Source of the DNA: Bacillota bacterium
Lineage (GTDB): Bacteria; Bacillota; Clostridia; Christensenellales; Aristaeellaceae
Reading direction: 5' to 3'
Assembly (NCBI GenBank): GCA_023459675.1
Contig: JAEWTC010000088.1
Coordinates: 1 to 64,000, forward strand
Length of the DNA: 64,000 nt
Shown here: one piece after another, positions 17,435-25,732 of the stretch
How positions within the stretch are numbered: the stretch's first letter is position 1
Layout: every line of letters starts with the position of its first letter
Program-made: the position numbers and the translations under genes
The notes under the pieces: generated by a model
Database searches by the model: none
What the model was told of the DNA's origin: nothing
Seen by the model: the letters and a program-made list of their open reading frames with translations, nothing else

Positions 17435-17776
17435 GTGAGCCGCCGCTATATTGTTGTGTTCATAACGCTTCTCCTTTGCGCGGGGCTGCTTTTTTTGCTG
17501 TACGCGCTGATTGAAACCCCCGCGCCGGAGGCTGAGGCGGCGGAACCGCCCGCGGCTCACGGCGTTACGGCGTTCGTCAGCATGCCCCCCGCCCCGACGA
17601 CGGCGGACGGGCTTCCGGCCGCGGCATGGCTGCGGGTTGCCGCGCTGTTTGCGGCAGTCGTCGTTTTGCTTCCCCGCCTGCTCTGCACCACCGACGCCAA
17701 CGGGCGCGTACTGCGCAAACGGCGGTACGTGCGCTGTTTTCATCTCGTATTCAGGCAGGAGATCGCCTGCGGCTAA
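17435..17776 (+). CDS. Small membrane protein, unknown function
   Basis: 113 aa with two hydrophobic helices (about residues 6-26 and 63-82) separated by an Ala/Pro/Glu-rich stretch, then a basic tail. GTG 17435 is preferred because the purine run AAGGGGG ends at 17428, giving a six-base spacing. An in-frame ATG at 17429 would have no spacing at all. I do not recognise a family. It sits between a consensus promoter and secD, with no terminator between, so it may be co-transcribed with the Sec accessory genes; a YajC-like role is only a positional guess, as YajC normally has a single helix. Confidence 0.55.
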   Translation: MSRRYIVVFITLLLCAGLLFLLYALIETPAPEAEAAEPPAAHGVTAFVSMPPAPTTADGLPAAAWLRVAALFAAVVVLLPRLLCTTDANGRVLRKRRYVRCFHLVFRQEIACG

Positions 17777-17869
17777 ATCCATATCCAAATTCAGGTTATC
17801 CGGGAGTGCGCGTGCCTGCCCTCTCTTTGGTTTGGCGCGCGAAACAAAAGAAAGGAAGAGACTGCAACC

Positions 17870-19240
17870 ATGAAAGTCAGCAACCGCCGACATGTAACGA
17901 TCTCCAAGCGCGTGGTATCCATCATTGCGCTGTGCGTTATGCTTGTCGTCACCGTTTTGGCCGGCTACGTCGGCCTCAACGGCATGAACCTGGACAAACG
18001 CGGCTTATATAAGCTGCTGCCATGGATCCCCAAGGTGAACGTGAACAAGGAGACCTGGCCCCCGTCCATCGCGCTGGGCCTGGACCTGCAGGGCGGCGTA
18101 TTCGTGGAATACGAAGCCTCCATGTCCGACGAGCTCATTCAGGAGGGGTATAATTTCAACACGCTGCTGGAAAACACGATGGACATCATCGCGCGCCGCC
18201 TGAGCGACAAGGGCTTCACGGAAGCGACCGTTTCCAAGCTCGGCGGCAGCGGCATCCGCGTGGAAATTCCGGAAGTGACCGATCCTTCCGCCGTGCTGGA
18301 CCTGATCGGTTCCCCCGCACGGCTTGAGTTCCTGGACGCCGACGGCAACGTGTTTCTGGAAGGCCGTTACCTGAAGACCGCGATTCGCACCGTGGATGAA
18401 AACGGCAAGCCCGCCATCAGCTTCTCGCTGACCGCCGAAGGCGCGCAGATTTTCGGCGATATGACGGCCAAATCCATCGGCAAGACCATCACCATCCAAC
18501 TGGACGGCAAACAGCTGATGAGCCCGGGCGTGCATGACGCTATTTATGGCGGCAACATTCTGGTGACCGGCTCGTTTACCGAAGACCAGGCCGACACCTA
18601 TGCCCTGCAGCTGCAAAGCGGCTCCCTGCCCCTGGACCTGCGGCAGGACAAGCTGGACACCGTATCCGCAACCTTGGGCGACGACGCGCTGAGCACGTCC
18701 GTGAACGCGGCCATCATCGGCATTCTGCTGGTGATGCTCATCATGGGCGTCCGCTACCGCATCAGCGGTTTGCTGGCTAACTGGGCGCTGTGTATCTACA
18801 TTATCCTCCTGTTCCTGCTCATCGCCGTTGTGCCCGGCATTCAGCTTACGCTGCCCGGCATCGCCGGCATCATCCTGGGCATCGGCATGGCGGTAGACGC
18901 CAACGTGGTGATTTTCGAACGCGTGAAGGAAGAATCGCTGGCGGGCCGCCCCATTCTGCACGCGGTGCGCATCGGTTTCAAAAACGCGATGAGCGCCGTG
19001 GTGGACGCCAACATCACCACCATCATCGCGGCGATCGTGCTGCTGTTCTTCGGCACGGGTTCCGTACAGGGCTTTGCCACCACGCTCCTTTTGAGCGTAA
19101 TCGCATCCATGTTCACCGCCATCATCGTTTCCCGTTTCCTGCTTGTGAACATGGTGCGGATCTTTAAGAACCCCAAACTGTACACGACCTCCAAGCAGCT
19201 CAACGTCACTGCGGCCGTGACCGCGAAGGAGGCGAAGTAA
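17870..19240 (+). CDS. secD: Protein translocase subunit SecD
   Basis: Membrane component of the SecDF complex, which uses the proton gradient to pull secreted proteins out after SecA. 456 aa; AGGAAG precedes ATG 17870. It has one N-terminal helix (about 15-35), the GLDLQGG motif at the start of the first external domain, an external domain of about 220 residues and five C-terminal helices. The TM4-region motif GIGMAVDANVVIFER is the classic SecD signature with the conserved Asp. SecF follows after one base, and the pair are separate genes rather than a fusion as in Bacillus. Confidence 0.95.
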   Translation: MKVSNRRHVTISKRVVSIIALCVMLVVTVLAGYVGLNGMNLDKRGLYKLLPWIPKVNVNKETWPPSIALGLDLQGGVFVEYEASMSDELIQEGYNFNTLLENTMDIIARRLSDKGFTEATVSKLGGSGIRVEIPEVTDPSAVLDLIGSPARLEFLDADGNVFLEGRYLKTAIRTVDENGKPAISFSLTAEGAQIFGDMTAKSIGKTITIQLDGKQLMSPGVHDAIYGGNILVTGSFTEDQADTYALQLQSGSLPLDLRQDKLDTVSATLGDDALSTSVNAAIIGILLVMLIMGVRYRISGLLANWALCIYIILLFLLIAVVPGIQLTLPGIAGIILGIGMAVDANVVIFERVKEESLAGRPILHAVRIGFKNAMSAVVDANITTIIAAIVLLFFGTGSVQGFATTLLLSVIASMFTAIIVSRFLLVNMVRIFKNPKLYTTSKQLNVTAAVTAKEAK

Positions 19241-19241
19241 G

Positions 19242-20159
19242 ATGATCATTAAGAACCGTTCGAAAATCTGCCTGATGATCTCCGCGACCATCATGCTGGT
19301 TGCCCTCGTGATGACAATTTTCGGGTACGGCATCAACTACGGCATCGACTTTGCCGGCGGCTTGTCCATCGAATACAACATGAACGCCCCGTTTGTGCAA
19401 AGCGACGTGGAAACCGCGCTTCGCGGCCAGGGCATTACCGATTACAAGATTTCCACCTCCGGCACGGAGGGCACGGTGCTCAACATCCGCATTCCCAAGC
19501 TGGATTCCGACGAAGAGATCCAGGTGTTGCAAGCGGCGCTGGAAAGTGAGCTTCTGGCCAAGTACCCCGCCATGGACGTGGAGAACGCCACGGCAAGCTA
19601 CGTTGGCCCGACGGCCGGCGCGACGCTGGTAAAGAACGCCGTCCTGAGCGTTTTGATCGCATCGGCGCTGATGCTTTTGTACATCGCCATCCGGTTCAAC
19701 TTCTACTCCGGCGCGGCGGCCGTGCTCGGCCTTCTGCACGACGTGCTGATTATGATCAGCTTCATGGTCATCCTGCGCAACGTTATCCAGATGAACTCGT
19801 CGTTCATTGCCGCGATGCTGACGATCGTGGGTTATTCCATCAACAACACGATCGTCATCTTCGACCGTATCCGTGAAAACAACACCAAAACGGCGTACCA
19901 CAGCCTGCCCCGCGACCAAGTGGTGAACATCTCCATCACCGAAAGCCTGGGCCGTACCGTGAACACGACGCTGACCACGCTGGTGACCATCGTTTCGCTG
20001 TATGTGCTGGGCGTGGCGAGCATCCGCGAGTTCAGCCTGCCGATCATCATCGGTATCCTGTCGGGCCTGTACAGCGCGAATATGATTAACGGGTATGTGT
20101 GGGCGTTCCTGGAAAACCACGGTAACAAATTCAAAAAAGCGAAGAAGAAACGCAAGTAA
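19242..20159 (+). CDS. secF: Protein translocase subunit SecF
   Basis: Partner of SecD, 305 aa. N-terminal helix, then GIDFAGG (the SecF counterpart of GLDLQGG), an external domain of about 110 residues and five helices. VGYSINNTIVIFDRIREN matches the SecF signature. The C-terminus is basic (KKAKKKRK). It starts one base after secD stops and is followed by a strong terminator, closing the operon. Confidence 0.95.
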   Translation: MIIKNRSKICLMISATIMLVALVMTIFGYGINYGIDFAGGLSIEYNMNAPFVQSDVETALRGQGITDYKISTSGTEGTVLNIRIPKLDSDEEIQVLQAALESELLAKYPAMDVENATASYVGPTAGATLVKNAVLSVLIASALMLLYIAIRFNFYSGAAAVLGLLHDVLIMISFMVILRNVIQMNSSFIAAMLTIVGYSINNTIVIFDRIRENNTKTAYHSLPRDQVVNISITESLGRTVNTTLTTLVTIVSLYVLGVASIREFSLPIIIGILSGLYSANMINGYVWAFLENHGNKFKKAKKKRK

Positions 20160-20169
20160 CGCGAAAAGC

Positions 20170-20205
20170 AAGCCGCCGCACGTTTTGTGCGGCGGCTTCT
20201 TTTTT
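20170..20205 (+). terminator. secDF terminator
   Basis: Perfect 12-bp stem (20170-20181 with 20187-20198), five-base loop, then CTTTTTT. Confidence 0.9.
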
Positions 20206-20270
20206 ACCCCGTTTTCCGGAAAACAAAAACAGTCCCATTTGCATGGGGCTGTCCCTCTGTTTCTTCGCCG

Positions 20271-20516
20271 TTATTTCTTATCCGTCAGTTCGCGGATGCA
20301 TTTCTCGCATACCAATTTTTCCTTGAACAGCCGTACGTTACGGGCATCGTTACAGAATACGCATGCGGGGTGATACTTTTTCATGATGATTTTATCGCCC
20401 TCCGTGAAGATCTCAAGCGTATCGTTGATCGCAATATCAAACGTCTTGCGCAATTCAATCGGAATGACGACCCGACCCAGATTGTCCAATCTGCGTACAA
20501 TTCCGGTGGATTTCAT
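20271..20516 (-). CDS. AbrB/SpoVT-family transition-state regulator
   Basis: 81-aa DNA-binding protein. The N-terminal swapped-hairpin domain reads GIVRRLDNLGRVVIPIELR, the family hallmark. The C-terminal 30 residues carry two CxxC pairs (CVFC about residue 52, CEKC about residue 70), the zinc-finger-like tail common in clostridial AbrB proteins. Such proteins control the switch out of exponential growth, including sporulation and stress genes. It has GGAGG and its own consensus promoter. The presence of this type supports a Clostridia origin. Confidence 0.92.
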   Translation of the reverse strand: MKSTGIVRRLDNLGRVVIPIELRKTFDIAINDTLEIFTEGDKIIMKKYHPACVFCNDARNVRLFKEKLVCEKCIRELTDKK

Positions 20517-20572
20517 ACATGCGCCTCCTTACTTTGAGAATATCCAATCCGTAATGGATTGTTTCAATGCAT

Positions 20573-20601
20573 ATTCTACCAATTTGTTCATGTATTGTCA
20601 A
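20573..20601 (-). promoter_or_regulatory. Promoter of the AbrB-like gene
   Basis: On the minus strand TTGACA (20596-20601), 17-base spacer, TAGAAT (20573-20578). The AT-rich stretch around it is unlike the GC-rich surroundings. Confidence 0.78.
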
Positions 20602-20758
20602 TGATGATTCCGTGTCGTTAAATAAGTAATTTATTCACAAAGATCGTCTATCCCAAGCGGTATAAGCGTTTAGTGGCATATCGCAACTATTGCCAATCGC
20701 AAGAACGTATGGCTGATCTGGTGGCAATAGTCTACCATGCGCTACCCGGAGCGCAGGA

Positions 20759-20786
20759 TTGACAACCACCGCAATTCCGATATAAT
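20759..20786 (+). promoter_or_regulatory. Promoter of the metG T-box leader
   Basis: TTGACA at 20759-20764, 16-base spacer, TATAAT at 20781-20786. Confidence 0.8.
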
Positions 20787-20792
20787 AAGAAT

Positions 20793-21009
20793 GCACAGAT
20801 CGGGAGAGTACCGGTGAACCACCGCTCAAAGAGAGCCGCGGACGGTGAAAAGCGGCGCGGAAGGCACAGGGAACATGGCCCGGGAGCATCCCTGTTCGAT
20901 AGGTAGGGCAGGGCGGCAGGCGCCGTTACCGCCATCAATAAGCGATCAAACAAGGGTGGTACCGCGGGTATAGCTCGCCCCTTCAACACCGGAAGGCGGC
21001 GGCTTTTTT
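20793..21009 (+). promoter_or_regulatory. T-box riboswitch (tRNA-Met sensing) upstream of metG
   Basis: The leader contains the T-box core AGGGTGGTACCGCGG (20952-20967), which pairs with uncharged tRNA ends to build the antiterminator. Stem I has the AGAGTA motif (about 20805-20810) facing GAACATGG. The specifier codon is probably ATG at 20875-20877, flanked by CGGG/CCCG closing the stem base. The leader ends in a bulged hairpin rich in GGCGG with six T (21004-21009), the terminator. Uncharged tRNA-Met should allow read-through into the synthetase. The specifier assignment is mine from the sequence; it agrees with the downstream gene. Confidence 0.9.
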
Positions 21010-21061
21010 CATGCCGGGACAAACGGCGCAAACGCAGGTGCACGATGAGGAGGAGCATACT

Positions 21062-23005
21062 ATGCCCAAACCGGAGACGTTCTATATCACGACGCCCATC
21101 TACTACCCCAGCGATAACCTCCACATCGGCCATGCGTATTGCAGCGTAGCCGCGGACACGATGGCGCGTTTCAAGAAGCAGGAAGGCCGGGACGTGTATT
21201 TCGTGACCGGCACCGACGAGCACGGCCAGAAGATCGAGCGCAAGGCGCTTGCCAAGGGGGTAACCCCGCAGGCCTACGTGGACGAAATCGTTGCGGGCAT
21301 CAAAACGCTGTGGGCGCTGATGGACGTGCAGTATGACGACTTCATCCGCACCACCGATCAGCGGCACGCGGAGTGCGTGCAGCGCGTGTTCCGGCAGCTG
21401 TACGAACAGGGCGATATCTATAAGGGGCAATACGAGGGCTGGTACTGCACGCCCTGCGAAACATTTTTTACCGAGCTGCAGCTTGTGGACGGCAAATGTC
21501 CCGATTGCGGCCGTCCCGTGGAACGCACCACCGAAGAGGCTTATTTTCTGAAGCTCAGTAAATACCAGGACTGGCTGATCGGGTACATCGAAGAGCACCC
21601 CGATTTCATCCAGCCCCCGTCCCGCAAGAACGAAATGATCAACAATTTCCTGAAGCCGGGCCTCAACGACCTGTGCGTCAGCCGCACCACCATCCGCTGG
21701 GGCATCCCCGTGGATTTTGATCCGGCGCACACCGTGTACGTTTGGGTGGACGCGCTGACCAACTACATCAGCGTTCTGGGCTACGGCGCGGCGGACGATA
21801 CCCTGTACCGCCGTTACTGGCCCGCGGATATCCACCTGGTGGGCAAGGAAATCGTCCGCTTCCACACCATTATCTGGCCGATCATGCTGCACGCGCTGGG
21901 CTTGCCGCAGCCCAAACAGATCTTCGGCCACGGCTGGCTGGTGCTGGACGGCGTGAAGATGTCCAAATCATTGGGCAACGTGGTGGACCCCGTGATTCTT
22001 TCCCAAAAATACGGCAGCGACGCGATCCGTTATTTCCTGATGCGGGAAATGCCCTTCGGCGCGGACGGGCAGTTCAGCTACGAAGCGCTTTTAAAGCGCA
22101 TCAACGCCGATCTGGCCAACGATCTGGGCAATCTCTTAAGCCGCACCGTTGCCATGGTGGAAAAATACTTCGGCGGTTTGGTGCCCGCACCCGGCGCTTA
22201 CACGGAAACAGACGCCGCGCTAATCACACTGGCCGAAAGCGCGCCGCAGAAGGTGAAAAAACAAATGGACGCGCTGCAGTATTCCGCCGCGCTTTCGGAT
22301 ATCTGGGCGCTGGTCGGCGAAGCGAACCGTTATATCGACGTGACCGCGCCGTGGAATTTGTTTAAGACGGACGAAGGAAAACAGCGCCTGCAAACGGTGC
22401 TGTACGTGCTGTGCGAATGCTTGCGCTTCATCGGCGTGCTGATTGCGCCCACGATGCCCAAGACACCCGCGGAAATTTTTGCCCAACTTGGCGTTGCGGA
22501 CGAAACGCTTCAGACGCTTGCGTCTCTCGCGCGCTTCGGCGGCATCCGGCCCGGAACCACGGTGCAGAAGGGTGCGGCGCTGTTCCCACGCATCGACGTG
22601 GAGCAGGAACTCAAGGGCATCGTTCCCGAGCCGAAACCCGCGGCCGCACCGGCGCCGCAGGAAGCCGAGATGGAGGCGACGATCGACGATTTTGCTAAAA
22701 TCAAGCTTTGCGTGGCGCGGGTGCTAACCGCGGAAAAGGTGGAAAACAGCGATAAGCTGCTCAAGCTGCGCCTGTCGCTGGGCGCGGGCGCGCCGGAGCG
22801 CACGGTGCTGAGCGGGATCGCCAAATTCTATACGCCCGAAGCCATGATCGGCAAGCAGGTGGTGCTTGTGAAAAACTTAAAGCCCGTGAAGATCCGCGGG
22901 ATTTTGAGCGAAGGCATGATCCTGTGCGCCGCGGACGCGGACGACAAGGCGCTGCGCATCGTAACGCCGGAGAGCGGCGCTGCGGACGGAGACGTTGTGC
23001 GATGA
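21062..23005 (+). CDS. metG: Methionyl-tRNA synthetase
   Basis: Charges tRNA-Met with methionine; 647 aa, full length. The start at 21062 (MPKPETF) has GAGGAG; the longer frame from 21011 lies in the leader. The HIGH motif is HIGH at residues 21-24 and KMSKS at 299-303. A four-Cys zinc knuckle is intact (C129, C132, C146, C149). The C-terminal 110 residues form the EMAP/Arc1p-type tRNA-binding domain, starting at DDFAKIKLCVARVL. It is under T-box control and is translationally coupled (ATGA) to the TatD gene. Confidence 0.97.
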   Translation: MPKPETFYITTPIYYPSDNLHIGHAYCSVAADTMARFKKQEGRDVYFVTGTDEHGQKIERKALAKGVTPQAYVDEIVAGIKTLWALMDVQYDDFIRTTDQRHAECVQRVFRQLYEQGDIYKGQYEGWYCTPCETFFTELQLVDGKCPDCGRPVERTTEEAYFLKLSKYQDWLIGYIEEHPDFIQPPSRKNEMINNFLKPGLNDLCVSRTTIRWGIPVDFDPAHTVYVWVDALTNYISVLGYGAADDTLYRRYWPADIHLVGKEIVRFHTIIWPIMLHALGLPQPKQIFGHGWLVLDGVKMSKSLGNVVDPVILSQKYGSDAIRYFLMREMPFGADGQFSYEALLKRINADLANDLGNLLSRTVAMVEKYFGGLVPAPGAYTETDAALITLAESAPQKVKKQMDALQYSAALSDIWALVGEANRYIDVTAPWNLFKTDEGKQRLQTVLYVLCECLRFIGVLIAPTMPKTPAEIFAQLGVADETLQTLASLARFGGIRPGTTVQKGAALFPRIDVEQELKGIVPEPKPAAAPAPQEAEMEATIDDFAKIKLCVARVLTAEKVENSDKLLKLRLSLGAGAPERTVLSGIAKFYTPEAMIGKQVVLVKNLKPVKIRGILSEGMILCAADADDKALRIVTPESGAADGDVVR

Positions 23006-23763
23006 TCGATTCCCATTGCCATCTGGAGGACGGCCGCTTCGCCGGAGAGGTGGAGCAAGTGCTCAAGCGCATGGCGGAGGCGGGCGTGGACCGCTGCATT
23101 CTGGCGGGCAGCGACCGCGAAACCAGCGAGGCGATTACGGCGCTGACGCAGCGCTATGAAAACGTGTACGGCGTCGTGGGCGTGCATCCGCACGAGGCGA
23201 AGTATTTTACGCCGGAAACGCTCACGCTGATGCGCGGATGGCTGTCCCTCCCCCGCATTCGGGGCGTGGGCGAGATCGGCCTGGATTATTATTACGACCA
23301 TTCCCCCCGGGAGGCGCAGCGGGAGGCCTTTGCGGAACAGCTGGAGTTTGCGTTTCAGCAGGGCGTTCCCGCCGTGTTTCATGTGCGGGACGCGCACGGG
23401 GATTTTACCGAACTCCTCCGCGCGCGCAAGGGCAGGTTGCCGCAGGGCGTGATGCACTGCTACACGGGCAGCGCGGAAAGCGCGAAAACCTATCTGGATT
23501 TCGGGCTGTACATTTCCTTCTCCGGGTCGCTTACCTTCCAGAACGCGCACAATTTGCGGGACGCGGCGCGCACGGTGCCGCCGGACCGACTGCTGATTGA
23601 AACCGACAGCCCGTATCTCGCCCCCGTGCCGATGCGGGGCAAACGAAACGAGCCCGCCTACGTGCGCTTTGTGGCGCAGACGCTGGCGGAGCTCAAAGGG
23701 ATGTCCGTGGATGCGCTGATCGCAGCGACCGACCGGAACGCGGAGCGCCTGTTCGGGTTATAA
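23002..23763 (+). CDS. TatD-family metal-dependent DNase/hydrolase
   Basis: 253 aa TIM-barrel hydrolase. The HxH metal motif is SHCH (H5, H7). Further family motifs are GVHPHE, GEIGLDYYYD, FHVRDAHGDF (the usual H-x-RDA motif), HCYTGS and the ETDSPYLAP loop near the C-terminus. Such proteins are 3'-5' exonucleases or DNA-repair/fragmentation enzymes. The start at 23002 overlaps the metG stop (ATGA); the metG-tatD pairing is common in Bacillota. The 3' end overlaps a convergent gene by six bases. Confidence 0.93.
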   Translation: MIDSHCHLEDGRFAGEVEQVLKRMAEAGVDRCILAGSDRETSEAITALTQRYENVYGVVGVHPHEAKYFTPETLTLMRGWLSLPRIRGVGEIGLDYYYDHSPREAQREAFAEQLEFAFQQGVPAVFHVRDAHGDFTELLRARKGRLPQGVMHCYTGSAESAKTYLDFGLYISFSGSLTFQNAHNLRDAARTVPPDRLLIETDSPYLAPVPMRGKRNEPAYVRFVAQTLAELKGMSVDALIAATDRNAERLFGL

Positions 23764-24447
23764 GGGCTGTTTCCATTGTCCGAAGGCAAGGGGGCACACG
23801 GTGCGGCAAAGGTTGCACTCCGTGGTATCGTACCCCCTTGCCGTTTTCTGTCCGTAGGCTTTCGCGCGGCAGAGGTTTTGCTGTACGCGCCCGTTTGCGA
23901 TCGCGCCCGCGGGGCAGCTGTCCACGCATTTCGTGCAGCCGGGGATACAGACGCTCTCCGCGGGCGGATCGGACGGCAGGGGCAGATCCGTCAGCACGAC
24001 GCCGATGTTTAGCAGATTTCCGAATGCGCGGCTCAGCAGCAGCGTATTTTTGCCCAGCGTTCCAAGGCCCGCGCACACCGCCGCGTGCTTCATGGAGATC
24101 AACCCGCGCCCTTCCAACCGTTCCGCGTCCCAGTACTCGTAGGGGCTGTCGCAGGGCACGGGCACGGCCTTGCAGCCGTACCGGTCCTCCAGCTCCCGGG
24201 CGAGCCGCAGCGCAAACGCGTCAATCTGCGCGTCGGCAAGTTCGTTAAAATGCTGATACACAAGCCGGGGGCTGACGGCGAACAGCCCCTTGGGCAGCGC
24301 AATGCCAAACACGATTGCCGTTTGGCAGGCAGGAAACAGATCGGCCGGCGAAAATCCCCGCGGCGCTCCCTGAAAACGCTCGATTCCGGCAAAACCGCAC
24401 ACGTCCGCCCCCGCGGCCAGCGTCAGCGCACGAATGGTTTCTTTCAT
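23758..24447 (-). CDS. 4Fe-4S double-cluster protein (QueG-like)
   Basis: 229 aa. The N-terminal two thirds resemble the epoxyqueuosine-reductase/reductive-dehalogenase-like fold (KHAAVCAGLGTLGKNTLLLS). The C-terminus carries two ferredoxin-type clusters: C-x3-C-x2-C-x3-CP near residue 170 and C-x2-C-x3-CP near residue 215. True QueG is about 350-380 aa and ends with HEAT repeats, which are missing. This is therefore a shorter relative, not necessarily QueG. ATG 24447 is preferred: GGAGGGGG leaves six bases, whereas ATG 24453 abuts it. Redox partner and substrate are unknown. Confidence 0.72.
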   Translation of the reverse strand: MKETIRALTLAAGADVCGFAGIERFQGAPRGFSPADLFPACQTAIVFGIALPKGLFAVSPRLVYQHFNELADAQIDAFALRLARELEDRYGCKAVPVPCDSPYEYWDAERLEGRGLISMKHAAVCAGLGTLGKNTLLLSRAFGNLLNIGVVLTDLPLPSDPPAESVCIPGCTKCVDSCPAGAIANGRVQQNLCRAKAYGQKTARGYDTTECNLCRTVCPLAFGQWKQPL

Positions 24448-24596
24448 CGCCATCCCCCTCCAATCGTTTTACACCCTGTACAATCCATGAGCCAAGTACG
24501 TCCGAAACGTAAAGCCCAGCCCAGCGCCCGGCTGCGGCCCCGGAAATGCGGTGTGCTTCCCCATTTCCGCGCGGCGGAAGTAGTTTCCGCTTACGC

Positions 24597-24630
24597 GAAA
24601 ACCGCCCGATATCAGCGATATCAGGCGGTT
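24597..24630 (-). terminator. rpmB terminator
   Basis: Minus-strand stem AACCGCCTGATATC-GCT-GATATCGGGCGGTT (one T-G pair) followed by TTCG; a short T tract (four T across the stem end). Confidence 0.7.
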
Positions 24631-24648
24631 AGGATGCATTGACAGTCT

Positions 24649-24867
24649 TTACGCTTGCACGTCCGACGACTTGGTCGGCAGTGCGCGCTGCACCTTGCCG
24701 CTGCGCAGGCAACGGGTGCAAACGTTCAAGCGTTTTACCTGACCGTTCATCTCCACGCGGACGCGCTGCACGTTCGGCGCCCATAAACGATGGGTTTTGC
24801 GATTGGAGTGGCTGACCAGGTTGCCGTTCAGCGTACCCTTTTCGCATACTTCACAAAACTTACCCAT
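24649..24867 (-). CDS. rpmB: Ribosomal protein L28
   Basis: 72 aa component of the large ribosomal subunit. The start MGKFCEVCEKGTLNGNLVSHS and the VCTRCLRSGK segment are diagnostic. It is the zinc-binding (Cys-containing) form, with CEVC and CTRC knuckles. Zinc-free paralogues of L28 are often used under zinc starvation; none is in this window. A perfect AGGAGG lies upstream. Confidence 0.96.
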   Translation of the reverse strand: MGKFCEVCEKGTLNGNLVSHSNRKTHRLWAPNVQRVRVEMNGQVKRLNVCTRCLRSGKVQRALPTKSSDVQA

Positions 24868-24965
24868 TTGCTACACCTCCTAACGGGAGAGATCAATCAT
24901 TACAGCCTTGCCATTTTATCATCGAATGAACGGTTTGGCAAGAGGGTTTCGGCAATTTCTTTGCA

Positions 24966-25718
24966 TTAACCCTGCGTAACCGCGCTGAGGAGCTCCGCCA
25001 GGGAGAACGGAAAGGTCAGCACGCCCTCCACCTCGGCCGCGATCAGGCCCGCCTGGATGTAAAACACGAAGTTGCCGTCCGCGTCGAAGTAGAAATCCCG
25101 CTCCGGTGAAAACGCGGCGCGGAACTCTTCCTGCGTAACGCCGGGGAAATACGCCTTTTGCATCGCGGCGATTTCATACTGCACGATCTGCCACACGAGG
25201 CCGTACGCAAGCTCGGCCGCGACGTTCGCCTCGCCCGTTTCCTGTTCCAGGCCCATCGCCTGCGTGAGGGTGAGCCTTTGTCCCGCGTATAGGCCGTCCA
25301 GCGCAAACACGGCGGAATCATAGGTTTCCGTGAGCACGTTGCCCAGAAAACGCTGGTTGACCAGCACAACGCTCAGCGTCTGCGGATCGTACGCGGTGAT
25401 ATCGTAATCCAGATCGACGTAATACTCGGGTTCCCCCGCGGCGGGCAGAGAATCCAGCCCGCCCGCCGCCGCGGGGATCCCGACAGATAACAAATCGTTC
25501 GCATAGGCGGCGAAATACGCGTTTACGGCAGCCGCCTGCGGCAGTTCCTCCGTAAACTGCGGCAGCCGGTAACGGTACGAAAACCGTGCGGCGCCTTCCG
25601 CGCTCCCCTGGGGGTAGGAAACGGTTCCGCGCAGGGGCTGCGCCTCGAAAGCGGCTTGCGCCGAGGCGCCCGAAACCAATACCAGCACAACGCCCGCGAT
25701 ACAGAGCAACCGCTTCAT
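24966..25718 (-). CDS. Secreted protein with DUF3298-like domain
   Basis: 250 aa. N-terminal signal peptide (MKRLLCIAGVVLVLVSGASA, cut near AQA). The rest has the alternating beta/helix pattern of DUF3298-type extracellular domains, including the YYVDLDYDITAYDPQTLSVVLV stretch in two parts and a FYFDADGNFVFYI hairpin near the C-terminus. The start ATG 25718 lacks a strong SD, but it follows the upstream gene after 14 bases, so re-initiation is likely. A GTG at 25727 is an alternative. Paired with another secreted protein; function unknown. Confidence 0.68.
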   Translation of the reverse strand: MKRLLCIAGVVLVLVSGASAQAAFEAQPLRGTVSYPQGSAEGAARFSYRYRLPQFTEELPQAAAVNAYFAAYANDLLSVGIPAAAGGLDSLPAAGEPEYYVDLDYDITAYDPQTLSVVLVNQRFLGNVLTETYDSAVFALDGLYAGQRLTLTQAMGLEQETGEANVAAELAYGLVWQIVQYEIAAMQKAYFPGVTQEEFRAAFSPERDFYFDADGNFVFYIQAGLIAAEVEGVLTFPFSLAELLSAVTQG

Positions 25719-25732
25719 AGCCGGCACCGTAC

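Noticed and set aside
23758..24447. Full QueG (epoxyqueuosine reductase)
   Set aside because: It lacks the C-terminal HEAT region and is about 130 residues short; called as a QueG-like Fe-S protein.
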